DNA of 64,000 nt from Blautia sp. MSJ-19 (GCF_018918125.1 NZ_JAHLQA010000039.1:1-64000); one strand, 5' to 3'. Positions 18,939-30,817 are shown, counted from the first letter of the stretch. The notes: generated by a model from the letters alone, not told the origin. A program made the numbers and translations.

Positions 18939-18962
18939 CAGCCGGGATTTTGCTCCCAGCTG
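18939..18962 (-). terminator. Intrinsic terminator after the plsC-like gene
   Basis: On the minus strand CAGCTGGGA and TCCCGGCTG pair around a short AT-rich loop and are followed by seven T. It lies 36 bases past the stop of the acyltransferase gene and closes the gyrB-gyrA-membrane protein-plsC unit before the GH78 promoter. Confidence 0.85.
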
Positions 18963-18997
18963 CTCTTGTTCATGTTTCAAACATTTCAGATATTCAA

Positions 18998-19717
18998 TTA
19001 ATCCCATCCACCATACTCTTTGATAGTTGCTTCCACTCTTCTTTTTACTTCTGCTGCAATTTCTGTGGTTTTCATATCTTTGTATTCTTCATAATACATT
19101 GGTGTCAGGAAATGTACCTGTACGGTCAATGGTTCGACCGATCCTGTATCAAATGCCTTGTAGGTATCGATCAGGGCAACCGGTACGATTGGACATCTGG
19201 CCTTTGTGGCAGCTTTGAAACTGCCACCTTTAAATTCCAGTGGATGATTTCCATTCTTACTACGGGTCCCCTCTGCAAAGATCAGATAATTTCGTCCTGC
19301 TTTGACTTCTTTCGTCACATTGAGAATCACCTGCATGGACTGCCGGATATCTTCTCTGTCCATAATGTAGGCTTTCATGCAGGCAAAAACCTGCTTCAGA
19401 AATGGAACATTTCCCACTTCTTTTTTGGCCACTACAGAAAAAGGCGTCGGGCATGCATCCAGAATCGCTAACACATCATACAGTCCCTGATGATTTGGAT
19501 AAAACATAAATCCATTTTCATTTGGGATATTTTCCACCCCATAAGACTGTACCGTAATATTACCACCGCGGTTCGCACGCTGATCAATTTTTTTCAGGAG
19601 TGCATAACGCTCTCCCTCTGTATAATCATCTACGTGAGAAGCATATCTGTTCAGCATGAACCATCCCCATGGTACAAACAGAATATTCTTTAACACCATC
19701 ATAATGATTCTTTTCAT
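18998..19717 (-). CDS. 1-acyl-sn-glycerol-3-phosphate acyltransferase (PlsC family)
   Basis: A 239-residue membrane-bound acyltransferase that would convert lysophosphatidate to phosphatidate in phospholipid synthesis. It has the block I motif N-H76-x4-D81 (PNHQGLYDVL) and the block III motif FAEGTRS (147-153). One hydrophobic N-terminal stretch (about 4-22) is present. It starts 28 bases after the previous gene and is the last gene before a strong terminator, so it is likely co-transcribed with gyrBA. PlsC paralogues are common, so the family call is firm but the exact substrate is not. Confidence 0.9.
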   Translation of the reverse strand: MKRIIMMVLKNILFVPWGWFMLNRYASHVDDYTEGERYALLKKIDQRANRGGNITVQSYGVENIPNENGFMFYPNHQGLYDVLAILDACPTPFSVVAKKEVGNVPFLKQVFACMKAYIMDREDIRQSMQVILNVTKEVKAGRNYLIFAEGTRSKNGNHPLEFKGGSFKAATKARCPIVPVALIDTYKAFDTGSVEPLTVQVHFLTPMYYEEYKDMKTTEIAAEVKRRVEATIKEYGGWD

Positions 19718-19745
19718 ACTGCCGTCACCGTCCCTTCAAGGATCT

Positions 19746-20474
19746 CTATTTCAGCTTTGCAGCTATCTTTTCCTCATATCCAGGATTCTTCTTAATGAAT
19801 TTGTCATAAGCAGTCGTGTAATCCTTATAAACCTGTGTATTCATAAAGTCTGCGTATTTTGTCGCAGCCTGCTTACTCAGATCATCTGTAATCTCAGACG
19901 GTGTCATTACATAGTACTTGCCATCGTCTTTCTTCTGTACCATATAAGTGCTGATACACGGATAACTCTGACCATTCTTCAGCACAAGATTGTAGGTGAT
20001 ATACATATAAGTATTTTTGCCATCCTCATAGATCTTATCACACTGCGTAACCTCTGTTTTTTCAGCTTCAAATGCCTGAAAATATTTCACTGTCGCATCA
20101 ATTTCCTGTTGTAATGTATCATCCGCCTTAGACACACCGTAACACTTTTGGACTTTGCTTTCACTGCCACTCGTATATGCTTCAATCAGATTTTTCACTA
20201 CTCTTTCCGGTGTTTTATGACTGACACCACCACATCCTCTGGCAGCAAAAACAATAATAATGATCAATACGAGCAGGGCAGCAGCCCCTGCCAGAACCGA
20301 TTTGGGCAGTCTGGCAATAACTTCTCTTATATCAGACCCTATACCGGAACTTTTTCTGACAGAATGTCTTGCTTTTGCACGTCGTGCTTTTTTGACTGAT
20401 GAGGCTCTGGACTTTCTTGCTCCAGCAGAACCAGAGCTTCTTCTGACATTTGTTGTGTCTTTTCCCTTATCCAT
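19746..20474 (-). CDS. Single-pass membrane protein with extracellular NTF2-like domain, unknown
   Basis: A 242-residue protein. Residues 1-55 are cytoplasmic and very rich in Arg, Lys and Ser (RRSSGSAGARKSRASSVKKA). One membrane helix follows at about 58-78 (LAGAAALLVLIIIIVFAA), and then an extracellular domain of about 160 residues. The segment PERVVKNLIEAYTSGSESKV resembles the first helix of DUF4878/NTF2-like proteins. Function unknown. It begins 17 bases after gyrA and runs into plsC, so it shares the gyrase transcript. The basic tail could touch nucleic acid or acidic lipid, but that is speculation. Confidence 0.75.
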   Translation of the reverse strand: MDKGKDTTNVRRSSGSAGARKSRASSVKKARRAKARHSVRKSSGIGSDIREVIARLPKSVLAGAAALLVLIIIIVFAARGCGGVSHKTPERVVKNLIEAYTSGSESKVQKCYGVSKADDTLQQEIDATVKYFQAFEAEKTEVTQCDKIYEDGKNTYMYITYNLVLKNGQSYPCISTYMVQKKDDGKYYVMTPSEITDDLSKQAATKYADFMNTQVYKDYTTAYDKFIKKNPGYEEKIAAKLK

Positions 20475-20491
20475 GATGATCTATTTCCCCT

Positions 20492-23041
20492 TTATTCCTC
20501 TGTGCTCTCCGTTTCAGACTCCGCAGGATTTTCCTCTGAAGCATCTTCCTCACGGTCTTCTGTGCCTTCTTTTGCATCTTTTTCTTCATCTTTCTCGCGT
20601 ACTTTGGCAAAACTTGCTACTGTTACGCCATCGGAAAGATTAATCAGTTTTACTCCTGAAGTAATTCTTCCAAGAATAGAGATATCTGAGCACTGCAAGC
20701 GGATAATGATACCTTCTGTAGTGATCATCATAATTTCATTTTCTTCATTTACTGCTTTTGCACCAATTACATTTCCGGTCTTTTCAGTGATCTTGTAGCA
20801 TTTTACACCTTTACCGCCTCTGTTCTGGCAGGTAAATTCGCTGATGGAAGTTCTCTTGCCCATACCCTTCTCGGACACTACAAGCAGATAATATCCCTGT
20901 GTATTTAACTGCATGGCAACTACTTCATCGCCATCAAGCAGATTAATACCACGAACTCCCATAGAAACACGACCTGTACTTCTGACATCTTTTTCTTTGA
21001 AACGGATACACTGTCCATACTTGGTAACCAGAAGAACATCTTTTTTGTCATCCGTTGCCTTGACTTCGATCAGTTCATCATCATCTCGAAGAGCGATTGC
21101 TGCAAGCCCAATCTTACGTACATTTGCATAATCCTGGATCGGTGTTTTCTTTACAAGACCTTTTCTGGTCGCCATCATCAGATAATGACCTTCTTCAAAC
21201 TTACTGATTGGAATAACTGCGGTAATTCTCTCACCAGGCATCAGCTGAAGAAGATTAATGATCGCGGTTCCTCTTGCAGTTCTTCCTGCTTCCGGAATCT
21301 CATATGCCTTCAGTCTGTATACACGACCAGTATTGGTAAAGAACATGACATAATGATGCGTTGTAGTCATCATCAACTCTTCAATATAATCATCCTCCAG
21401 AGTCTGCATACCCTTGATACCTCTGCCGCCTCTGTTCTGACTGCGGAAGTTGTCTACAGTCATACGTTTGATATATCCAAGTTTTGTCATTGTAATAACT
21501 GTATTTTCTCTCGGAATCATGTCCTCCATGGATATGTCGTATGCGTCAAAACCGATTGCAGTTCTTCTGTCATCTCCGTATTTCTCAGAAATTGCAAGAA
21601 TTTCTTCACGGATTACACGAAGAAGTGTATTTCTGTCTGCAAGAATTGCTTTTAACTTACGGATTTTTTCCATCAGTTCCGCATACTCCGCTTCCAGTTT
21701 TTCTCTTTCCAATCCGGTAAGAGCTCGCAGACGCATATCTACGATTGCCTGTGCCTGTACATCAGTCAGTTCAAATCTGTCCATTAATTCCTGTTTGGCA
21801 ATCTGGACACTTCTTGAACCACGGATGATGCGGATTACCTCGTCAATATTATCCAGTGCTTTGAGCAGACCTTCCAGGATATGGGCACGTTCCTGTGCTT
21901 TATTCAGGTCATATTTTGTTCTTCTTGTGACAACATCTTCCTGATGTGTCAGATAATACTTCAGCATTTCAGAGAGATTCAGTACCTTCGGCTGAAGACT
22001 TCCATTGACTGCCACCAGGCAAAGCATAATGACACCAAATGTATCCTGAAGCTGTGTATGTTTGTATAACTGGTTCAGAACCACATTGGCATTGGCATCT
22101 TTACGGAGATCAATGCAGATACGCATTCCCTCGCGACTGGAATGATCATTCAGATCTGTAATTCCATCAATCTTTTTCTCTCTGACAAGCTCTGCAATCT
22201 TTTCAATCAGTCGTGCCTTGTTTACCAGATACGGAAGTTCCGTAACAATGATACGGGATTTGCCGTTTGGCAAAGTTTCAATATTTGTCACCGCACGGAC
22301 ACGGATTTTTCCACGTCCAGTACGATATGCCTCTTCGATTCCTCTTGTTCCAAGGATAGTTGCTCCTGTCGGGAAATCCGGTCCCTTGACAATCTCAAGA
22401 AGTTCTTCAATCGTAGTGTCTCTGTCTTCTTCAATAATATTGTCAATGATCTTAACCACTGCCCCGATCACCTCTCTGAGGTTATGAGGCGGGATGTTTG
22501 TTGCCATACCTACGGCAATACCGGAAGTACCATTTACAAGAAGGTTCGGATAACGCGCCGGAAGTACAACCGGTTCACGTTCAGTCTCATCAAAGTTTGG
22601 CTGAAAATCAACAGTGTCTTTGTTGATATCCGCCAGCATTTCCATGGAGATTTTACTCAGACGTGCCTCTGTGTATCGCATCGCAGCCGCACCATCACCA
22701 TCCACAGAACCAAAGTTTCCATGACCATCCACCAGCGGATATCTGGTAGACCAGTCCTGTGCCATATTTACCAGTGCGCCATAGATGGAACTGTCACCAT
22801 GAGGGTGATATTTACCCATGGTATCACCAACGATACGGGCACATTTACGATGCGGCTTATCCGGACCGTTGTTCAGCTCGATCATGGAATACAGTACCCT
22901 TCTCTGTACCGGCTTCAGGCCATCCCTGACGTCCGGAAGTGCACGGGAGGCAATAACACTCATGGCATAATCTATATAAGATTTTTCCATGGTCTTCTGC
23001 AGATCCACCTCATGGATTTTATCAAAAATATTGTCTTCCAT
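20492..23041 (-). CDS. gyrA: DNA gyrase subunit A
   Basis: The 849-residue breakage/reunion subunit of DNA gyrase. The active tyrosine is Y123 (RYTEARLSK), and the six-bladed C-terminal DNA-wrapping domain includes the GyrA box ([11 protein letters not shown]). The quinolone region reads [10 protein letters not shown] (81-90): serine is kept at the position of E. coli S83, but glycine stands where E. coli has D87. The last about 40 residues are acidic ([22 protein letters not shown]). It starts 11 bases after gyrB in one operon. Length is normal. Confidence 0.98.
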   Translation of the reverse strand: MEDNIFDKIHEVDLQKTMEKSYIDYAMSVIASRALPDVRDGLKPVQRRVLYSMIELNNGPDKPHRKCARIVGDTMGKYHPHGDSSIYGALVNMAQDWSTRYPLVDGHGNFGSVDGDGAAAMRYTEARLSKISMEMLADINKDTVDFQPNFDETEREPVVLPARYPNLLVNGTSGIAVGMATNIPPHNLREVIGAVVKIIDNIIEEDRDTTIEELLEIVKGPDFPTGATILGTRGIEEAYRTGRGKIRVRAVTNIETLPNGKSRIIVTELPYLVNKARLIEKIAELVREKKIDGITDLNDHSSREGMRICIDLRKDANANVVLNQLYKHTQLQDTFGVIMLCLVAVNGSLQPKVLNLSEMLKYYLTHQEDVVTRRTKYDLNKAQERAHILEGLLKALDNIDEVIRIIRGSRSVQIAKQELMDRFELTDVQAQAIVDMRLRALTGLEREKLEAEYAELMEKIRKLKAILADRNTLLRVIREEILAISEKYGDDRRTAIGFDAYDISMEDMIPRENTVITMTKLGYIKRMTVDNFRSQNRGGRGIKGMQTLEDDYIEELMMTTTHHYVMFFTNTGRVYRLKAYEIPEAGRTARGTAIINLLQLMPGERITAVIPISKFEEGHYLMMATRKGLVKKTPIQDYANVRKIGLAAIALRDDDELIEVKATDDKKDVLLVTKYGQCIRFKEKDVRSTGRVSMGVRGINLLDGDEVVAMQLNTQGYYLLVVSEKGMGKRTSISEFTCQNRGGKGVKCYKITEKTGNVIGAKAVNEENEIMMITTEGIIIRLQCSDISILGRITSGVKLINLSDGVTVASFAKVREKDEEKDAKEGTEDREEDASEENPAESETESTEE

Positions 23042-23052
23042 TTTTTATTCTC

Positions 23053-24996
<1,944 letters not shown>

Positions 24997-25058
24997 CTAT
25001 ATTTGATACAGACTCTCGCCTGTTTTTTGCGTATAATTAGGCACAATAATACTAATTT

Positions 25059-25088
25059 AGTATAGCACAAAACTGCTTTATTTTCCAA
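25059..25088 (-). promoter_or_regulatory. Promoter of gyrB-gyrA operon
   Basis: Minus-strand -35 TTGGAA (25083-25088), 18-base spacer, -10 TATACT (25059-25064), about 80 bases before the gyrB start codon and immediately after the rsmI terminator. Confidence 0.65.
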
Positions 25089-25116
25089 TAAAATTAAGGG
25101 AAACCTTCAAATAAAA

Positions 25117-25157
25117 GAACTCCCGGAAAGCATATTTCAGGTACTTTCCGGAAGTCC
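25117..25157 (-). terminator. Intrinsic terminator of the holB-ricT-trmN-rsmI unit
   Basis: On the minus strand GACTTCCGGAAAG pairs with CTTTCCGGGAGTTC (one G-T pair) around a 13-base loop, followed by TTTTATTT. It begins directly at the rsmI stop codon. Confidence 0.88.
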
Positions 25158-25158
25158 T

Positions 25159-25998
25159 TTATTTTAATAAATACTGATAAATATCTCTTTTGGAAACGCC
25201 ACGATCCTTTGCCACCTGTTTCATGGCATCCTTATGGGACATTCCCTGTTTTTCGTATAGCTCCATATGTGCCTCTATCGTGATCTCTTCCCAGGAAGCA
25301 ACGGCTTCTTTCTTTATTTCCTGCCGGCTTTTTCCCTCGATCACCAACACACATTCTCCAAGTGGTTTTTCTTTTTCGTAATGAGCGAGCAGTTCATCAA
25401 TCGTAGAATGAAATGCCGTTTCATGTTTCTTTGTCAGCTCTCTGCAAAGAGTGATCCTCCGATTTCCAAGTGTCTCCTGAAGATCCCTCAACGTTCGTAC
25501 CAGCTTATGCGGGGCTTCATAGATAATGATGGTACGAGTCTCACTGACCAGTTCATCCAGCACTTCCCGTCGTTCCTTTTTTTCCATTGGCAAAAAAGCT
25601 TCAAATGCAAACCGTCTGGTAGGCAGACCAGACAGGGTAAGTGCCGTAATGCAGGCAGCAGGTCCCGGAAGAGATGTCACTTCGATTCCTGCCTCATAAC
25701 ACATTGCCGCCAGCTCTTCTCCCGGATCCGAGATTCCCGGAGTTCCGGCATCTGTGATCAATGCAATATTCATACCATTTTGCATTTTTTCGATCAGTGT
25801 ATATGCTTTCTCGATCTTATTATATTCATGATAGCTGGTCATCGGAGTTTTTATCTCAAAATGATTCAGCAGTTTGATACTGTTTCTTGTATCTTCTGCC
25901 GCAATCAGATCCACTTCCTTCAGCGTTCGAAGGACCCTGAGCGTAATATCCTCCAGATTTCCGATTGGCGTAGCACAAAGATATAATTTTCCGCTCAT
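25159..25998 (-). CDS. rsmI: 16S rRNA 2'-O-ribose C1402 methyltransferase
   Basis: A 279-residue SAM-dependent methyltransferase of the tetrapyrrole-methylase fold that modifies C1402 in the 30S P site. The N-terminal LYLCATPIGNLEDITLRVL, AAEDTRNSIKLLNHF and ALITDAGTPGISDPG stretches are diagnostic. The extra C-terminal helical domain (SHKDAMKQVAKDRGVSKRD) is present. AAAGGAG precedes the start. It is the last gene of the run that starts at holB, matching the position of yabC in Bacillus subtilis. Confidence 0.96.
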   Translation of the reverse strand: MSGKLYLCATPIGNLEDITLRVLRTLKEVDLIAAEDTRNSIKLLNHFEIKTPMTSYHEYNKIEKAYTLIEKMQNGMNIALITDAGTPGISDPGEELAAMCYEAGIEVTSLPGPAACITALTLSGLPTRRFAFEAFLPMEKKERREVLDELVSETRTIIIYEAPHKLVRTLRDLQETLGNRRITLCRELTKKHETAFHSTIDELLAHYEKEKPLGECVLVIEGKSRQEIKKEAVASWEEITIEAHMELYEKQGMSHKDAMKQVAKDRGVSKRDIYQYLLK

Positions 25999-26016
25999 TG
26001 AGAAATCTCCTTTCTT

Positions 26017-26769
26017 TTAGACCATTTCATATATTTCCAGAATCTCTCTGGTATATACACCTGGTTTTTCATAAACGATCAGTGGTTTTTCTACAGTAAT
26101 TCTGGAATTCCCACCTTTTCTTGCTTCAATCAGTACCATGTTCGGTTCCCTGTCTATGTATGGATAAACCAGCTGCATTCTCTTTGGTTCTAACCGATAC
26201 TTCATCAGTATCTGAAAGATTTCTGCCAGACGAAATGGCCGATGTACCATGTAGAAACGGCCCCTCTCTTCAAGAACGGATGCTGCCTGACTGACAACAT
26301 CTTCCAGCGTACAAAGCACTTCATGTCTGGCAATCGCTTTTGCCATATGCGGATTCTGCAGACCATGCTGACCGATCATATATGGCGGATTACTGGTCAC
26401 AACATGAAAAGAAGCTGCCCCAAATAACGCAGCAGCCTCTTTAATATCTCCGCATACAATATCAATATCTGATTCCAGATGATTGTACAAAACACTTCGT
26501 TTTGCCATGTCTGCACATTCTTCCTGTATTTCAAGTCCGGTCAGATGCCCTCCCTTGCCTCTTGATTTCAAAAGGATCGGAATGATTCCTGTACCGGTTC
26601 CCATATCCAGAACCTTCTCATTCTGTCGGATTCCGGCAAAACCGGACAGCAATACAGCATCCATACCAAAACAGAACTTTTCAGGATTCTGAATCACATA
26701 AAAACCATTTTGAAGATCATCCAACCGTTCTCCGGGATGGATCAGATCACTCTGCGGATTTCTTTCCAT
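26017..26769 (-). CDS. tRNA1(Val) (adenine37-N6)-methyltransferase family (YabB/TrmN6)
   Basis: A 250-residue class I methyltransferase. The SAM-binding loop is DMGTGTGIIPILL (55-67) and the catalytic N-P-P-Y (127-130) marks an amino-group methylase. Family members methylate N6 of A37 in tRNA or related targets. The ATG at 26769 lies inside the end of ricT (23-base overlap) and has AAGGAG about 13 bases upstream. The position between ricT and rsmI equals that of yabB in B. subtilis. Confidence 0.9.
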   Translation of the reverse strand: MERNPQSDLIHPGERLDDLQNGFYVIQNPEKFCFGMDAVLLSGFAGIRQNEKVLDMGTGTGIIPILLKSRGKGGHLTGLEIQEECADMAKRSVLYNHLESDIDIVCGDIKEAAALFGAASFHVVTSNPPYMIGQHGLQNPHMAKAIARHEVLCTLEDVVSQAASVLEERGRFYMVHRPFRLAEIFQILMKYRLEPKRMQLVYPYIDREPNMVLIEARKGGNSRITVEKPLIVYEKPGVYTREILEIYEMV

Positions 26770-27661
26770 GAGATTTGGAATCTCCTTCTTTTTCTTCCAG
26801 TTTTTCCAGTTCCTTCATTTCTTTATCAGAAACTTTTACTTTTTTCTTACGCGGCCGGAATTTCAGTTCGCTTACCGGAAATTCCTGAATTTCTTTCTCG
26901 TCATTTACTTCTACGATTACTTTGACACGTTGTCTGAGAACATTCACACTGTGCACCGTTCCCTGAAGTCCATCCGGAAGTGTAACTGTATCACCGGTTC
27001 CCGGAAGTTTCTTGTTCAGTTCTTCGTAAGTCTCCTGTTCATTTTTAAGACAGCACATCAGTCTTCCGCATACACCGGAAATCTTTGTCTGATTCAAAGA
27101 CAGATTCTGCTCTTTTGCCATTTTGATAGAAACCGGTGCGAATTCAGAAAGATAAGTATGGCAGCAAAGCTGTCTGCCACAAATTCCGATACCGCCAAGA
27201 ATCTTTGTCTCATCTCTTACACCAATCTGGCGAAGTTCAATCCTTGTCTTAAAAATAGCTGCCAGGTCTTTGACCAGCTGGCGAAAATCAATTCTGCCAT
27301 CCGCTGTAAAATAAAACAATACTTTATTATTGTCAAACGTATATTCTGCGTCTATCAGTTTCATTTCCAGACCATGTTCACGGATCTTTTTCTGACAGAT
27401 CTTAAACGCATCTTTTTCCCTGATGCGGTTTTGTTTTTCCCGTTCTTCATCTGCCGGCGTTGCCACCCGAAGAACTTCTTTCAGAGGATGTACAACTTCA
27501 TTCTCTCCAACTTCCTTCGGTCCAAGTACAACCCTTCCGAATTCTACTCCACGGGCAGTTTCTACGATCACATGATCACCGATCTGCATCTTATAGTTCT
27601 TAGGATCGAAATAATAAATCTTTCCTACATTTCTGAATCTGATACCAACAATTTTTGTCAT
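26747..27661 (-). CDS. ricT: RicT/YaaT PSP1-domain protein
   Basis: A 304-residue PSP1-domain protein. In B. subtilis RicT joins RicA and RicF in an iron-sulfur complex that aids RNase Y-dependent mRNA maturation. The six conserved cysteines are visible in two clusters: C161, C166, C167 (GICGRQLCC) and C198, C203, C204 (GVCGRLMCC). The C-terminus is strongly charged (about 262-304). It starts one base after holB ends and overlaps trmN. No ricA or ricF is in the window. Confidence 0.93.
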   Translation of the reverse strand: MTKIVGIRFRNVGKIYYFDPKNYKMQIGDHVIVETARGVEFGRVVLGPKEVGENEVVHPLKEVLRVATPADEEREKQNRIREKDAFKICQKKIREHGLEMKLIDAEYTFDNNKVLFYFTADGRIDFRQLVKDLAAIFKTRIELRQIGVRDETKILGGIGICGRQLCCHTYLSEFAPVSIKMAKEQNLSLNQTKISGVCGRLMCCLKNEQETYEELNKKLPGTGDTVTLPDGLQGTVHSVNVLRQRVKVIVEVNDEKEIQEFPVSELKFRPRKKKVKVSDKEMKELEKLEEKEGDSKSHGKKSAE

Positions 27662-27662
27662 T

Positions 27663-28652
27663 CTATCTCTCCCTGATCGTCAGGAACAGAAGTTCAAGCG
27701 CAAGCTCGAAATTTACGTTTGCACGAAGTCTTACTTTTGTTTTTTCCAGTGCTTCCAGGATTTTTTCGAGATTCTCATATGAACGCTGGCTCGCCTGTTC
27801 CTTTATATAATTAATTTCCTGTTTAAATACCAGGTTGTCAATTTCCTGAGTTGCCTTAAACATGAGAACATCCCTGAACCAGAACTGAAAAATATCCAGA
27901 TAATCACCAATATTCTGCTTTTCAGCAGAAAGAGCCTTAATCTCGTCTGCAAGTTCATATACTTCCATAGTATTGGCATATTTCAGAATCTTCAATGCAT
28001 TCTCTGTCATTCTGGAAAATTCTTCGGAGGTCGCAGCCTCTTTTGCTTTGCCAATACTTCCCTGTGCAAAGGAAGCATCTATCTCTGCCTGATAATCCGG
28101 CACATGAAGCCGCTCCATCAGGTATCTTTTGACAAGACTGTCATCTACTACCTTCAGATCCAGACGCACACATCTGGACTGAATCGTCGGAAGAAGTGCA
28201 TCTGCATTGCTGGTAAGCAACATGATCACAGCATATTCCGGCGGCTCCTCTATTGTCTTCAAAAGTGCATTCTGTGCCTGTACGGTCATCATCTCCGCAT
28301 CAGGAACAATATAGATCTTGTGTGGGCTGCAATATGGTTTGACAGCAACATCATGAATTACCTGTTCACGAATCTCATCAATAGAAATTGTCCCCGGCTT
28401 CTCATGATTTACTGTAATAATATCCGGATGATTCTTACCCAGTGCCTTCTTACAGGAATCACACTTCTGACATGGCTCGGTTCCACCGGCTTCACATTGA
28501 AGCGTCATTGCATAGGTTGTCGCAAGAAGCTTCTTGCCGGATCCGGGTCTGCCTGTAAAGATGTAAGAATGGGATACCTTTCCTGTCTTCATGGCATTCT
28601 GCAGGTGCCGGATAATTTCCTCGTGTCCGATAATGTTATTGAAACTGACCAT
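27663..28652 (-). CDS. holB: DNA polymerase III subunit delta'
   Basis: A 329-residue clamp-loader subunit. It has a P-loop-like GRPGSGKK (34-41) lacking the usual Ser/Thr after GK, the four zinc cysteines (C53, C61, C64, C67), and the SRC motif (TIQSRCVRL), all expected for delta'. It acts with DnaX and delta to load the DnaN clamp onto DNA. It has its own probable promoter at 28714-28741 and heads the holB-ricT-trmN-rsmI run. Confidence 0.94.
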   Translation of the reverse strand: MVSFNNIIGHEEIIRHLQNAMKTGKVSHSYIFTGRPGSGKKLLATTYAMTLQCEAGGTEPCQKCDSCKKALGKNHPDIITVNHEKPGTISIDEIREQVIHDVAVKPYCSPHKIYIVPDAEMMTVQAQNALLKTIEEPPEYAVIMLLTSNADALLPTIQSRCVRLDLKVVDDSLVKRYLMERLHVPDYQAEIDASFAQGSIGKAKEAATSEEFSRMTENALKILKYANTMEVYELADEIKALSAEKQNIGDYLDIFQFWFRDVLMFKATQEIDNLVFKQEINYIKEQASQRSYENLEKILEALEKTKVRLRANVNFELALELLFLTIRER

Positions 28653-28713
28653 TCAGAATCACCTCTCTTGTTTATAATGTTTCTATATACGAATCTTTGT
28701 TCGCTATATTTTC

Positions 28714-28741
28714 ATTATAGCATACTTTAATAACCAATCAA
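28714..28741 (-). promoter_or_regulatory. Probable promoter of holB
   Basis: Minus-strand -35 TTGATT (28736-28741), 16-base spacer, perfect -10 TATAAT (28714-28719), about 60 bases ahead of the holB start. Confidence 0.65.
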
Positions 28742-28753
28742 AACTATTTTTCT

Positions 28754-29341
28754 CTATAATACGGAATTTATATATTTTATAATATTTTTGACACATAAAT
28801 CCAAATTATCATTAACAAAACGTATTTCAATCTCTGCTTCTTTTATTTTTTCTTCTGAGAAATCGTCCTGATCTGCCAGAAAACGTCTGCACAGTTCTCT
28901 GTATTTTGGTTCTTCCTGTTCCTGCTCTCTCTTCACCGCACGAATCAGTCGTTCTCCATCCTCCACCTCGATATAGATCGGTACTACACATTCTCTGCCG
29001 TAATACTTTTTCATTTTCTGGTAGGATTCCAGTGTTCCAATTCCCAGATAACTGCCTTCTGTCAAATTGATCTGTCCGTCATCCGCTGTAAAATATGTCC
29101 ATACTCCATATACTGTATCATAAGAACGGGCCTCTATGACTTTGCCGGACTTTTTTAATTCCTCGAAATGACTGTCATCCGTAAAATAATATTGCTTTCC
29201 GTTTTCTTCGCCCTCTCTCGCCGGTCTGGTCGTATACAAAATCAGTTTTTTCAGATGCAGTGTCTCATTTCCTGCCAGTTTTGAATAAATTCTATCCTTA
29301 CCGGAAGCGCTTTTTCCCATTATATAAAAAATCTTACCCAT
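28754..29341 (-). CDS. Guanylate kinase-like protein in the tmk position
   Basis: A 195-residue NMP-kinase-fold protein. The start chosen (29341) gives MGKIFYIMGKSASGKD directly at the P-loop; the longer open frame upstream only overlaps the decarboxylase gene. The GMP-binding motif YTTRPAREGEENGKQYYF is well kept. The P-loop ends in G-K-D, with aspartate instead of Ser/Thr, which is unusual for an ATP-using kinase. It overlaps the end of the decarboxylase gene by 8 bases, so it is coupled to it. In B. subtilis this slot (yaaO-tmk-...-holB) holds thymidylate kinase. Real activity (Gmk or not) is uncertain. Confidence 0.82.
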   Translation of the reverse strand: MGKIFYIMGKSASGKDRIYSKLAGNETLHLKKLILYTTRPAREGEENGKQYYFTDDSHFEELKKSGKVIEARSYDTVYGVWTYFTADDGQINLTEGSYLGIGTLESYQKMKKYYGRECVVPIYIEVEDGERLIRAVKREQEQEEPKYRELCRRFLADQDDFSEEKIKEAEIEIRFVNDNLDLCVKNIIKYINSVL

Positions 29342-30812
29342 CGGTTTCTTCAAATTGCTCCTTTGCTGCCTGGGGCACGACCACACGAATGGATTTATTG
29401 GAATAATCATCCAGTCCCTGCAGGTACAGTCCCTTTTCCATATATATTCTCATATTCCGGATAAACTGTCCAGTAATCTGTTCTCCCGGTGTAAGAAGTG
29501 GAATTCCCGGCGGATAAAGATAGGCAAATTCTGCTGATATTCTGCCGACACTTTCTTCCAGCGGACAGCTCTCGGACTCCGTTTCCATTGCATCTGCCAT
29601 AGACATCATCTGCGTCAGTACACAATGCATAGATCTGGCATCCAGCAGTTCTTCACCTTTTTCTTCCCTGTCTTTAGTCAGAGTAATCTGCTCCTGATTC
29701 AGTTCTTCAATCGCCTGGCACAATCTTTCAAATCCCTCTTCGCTGTCACCAACTGCTGCAATCGCAAGTACATAATTTTCAGATTCCATTTCCATCTGGA
29801 TATGATATCGTTCCAATAAAACATGATACAAGCCGGTGCCGGATAAAGACGAATATCTGGTAGAAAAGATCAGCTTTGACCTGTCATAATCAAATACTCC
29901 GTTTTCTCCGATCTGTGGTTCTACCAGTCTGATATATTTACATTTGGAAAGCCTCTTTCTCGTCTGTTCCAGCATCATTGTAAAATTTCGAAACATCTGG
30001 TGCCCTTCTGTATTCATTGTATCCATGCAGGCATCCATACTTGCCATCAGAATATAAGAAGGACTGCTCGTCTGGTAGATTCCCATAAATCTTCTGATCA
30101 GTCTGCTGTCCACACGTTCACTGCAGTTATGAAGTACAGCAGTCTGAGTCATCGCCGGCAGTGTTTTGTGAAAACTCTGTATCACCAGATCTGCGCCAAG
30201 TTCTGCTGCCGAAGTCGGAAAATAATTTGAAAAATGAAAATGAGCACCATGTGCTTCATCTATGATCAGTGGAATCTCATATCTGTGTACAATCTCTGCA
30301 ATCTCTCTGATATCAGAAACAACGCCATCATACGTAGGCGAAGTCAGCAACACTGCTTTGATCTCCGGATTAGCAGCAAGACATCTTTCCACCTTATCAG
30401 GAAAAATTCCACCGTTTATCCACCACTCATTGTCCATCTGTGGATAAATATAAGTCGGTTTCAGATTTCTAAGATAGATACCATGATAAACCGCCTTGTG
30501 ACAATTTCGGGCAACAAGAATTTCCCCATTGCGGGGAACTGCTGCTGAAATAGCAGCCAGAAGGGCAGCAGTGCTTCCATTTACACTGTAAAAACTTTCT
30601 CTTACCCCATACACTTTCGCCACATTCTGCTGTGCCTCCAGAAGGATATCTTCCGGATGATGCAGATTATCAAAACCTTCGATCTCGGTAATGTCCCTCT
30701 CAAACGGAAACTCTCCTCTGACTGATTCCGGGTTACGTTTATGTCCCGGCATATGAAATGGATAATAATCGGATCTGCTGTATTCTTCCAGTTTTCTGTA
30801 CAATCTCTCCAT
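29334..30812 (-). CDS. Orn/Lys/Arg decarboxylase-like PLP enzyme (YaaO/SpeA type)
   Basis: A 492-residue fold-type I PLP enzyme of the small Gram-positive lysine/arginine/ornithine decarboxylase group, probably making cadaverine, agmatine or putrescine. The PLP lysine is K216 in SFHKTLPA, and D185 with H188 (IIDEAHGAH) contact the cofactor. It begins 5 bases after the response-regulator gene, making it part of a kinase-regulator-decarboxylase-kinase transcript. It occupies the yaaO position relative to holB. The amino acid used cannot be read from sequence. Confidence 0.9.
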   Translation of the reverse strand: MERLYRKLEEYSRSDYYPFHMPGHKRNPESVRGEFPFERDITEIEGFDNLHHPEDILLEAQQNVAKVYGVRESFYSVNGSTAALLAAISAAVPRNGEILVARNCHKAVYHGIYLRNLKPTYIYPQMDNEWWINGGIFPDKVERCLAANPEIKAVLLTSPTYDGVVSDIREIAEIVHRYEIPLIIDEAHGAHFHFSNYFPTSAAELGADLVIQSFHKTLPAMTQTAVLHNCSERVDSRLIRRFMGIYQTSSPSYILMASMDACMDTMNTEGHQMFRNFTMMLEQTRKRLSKCKYIRLVEPQIGENGVFDYDRSKLIFSTRYSSLSGTGLYHVLLERYHIQMEMESENYVLAIAAVGDSEEGFERLCQAIEELNQEQITLTKDREEKGEELLDARSMHCVLTQMMSMADAMETESESCPLEESVGRISAEFAYLYPPGIPLLTPGEQITGQFIRNMRIYMEKGLYLQGLDDYSNKSIRVVVPQAAKEQFEETDG

Positions 30813-30817
30813 AATCG

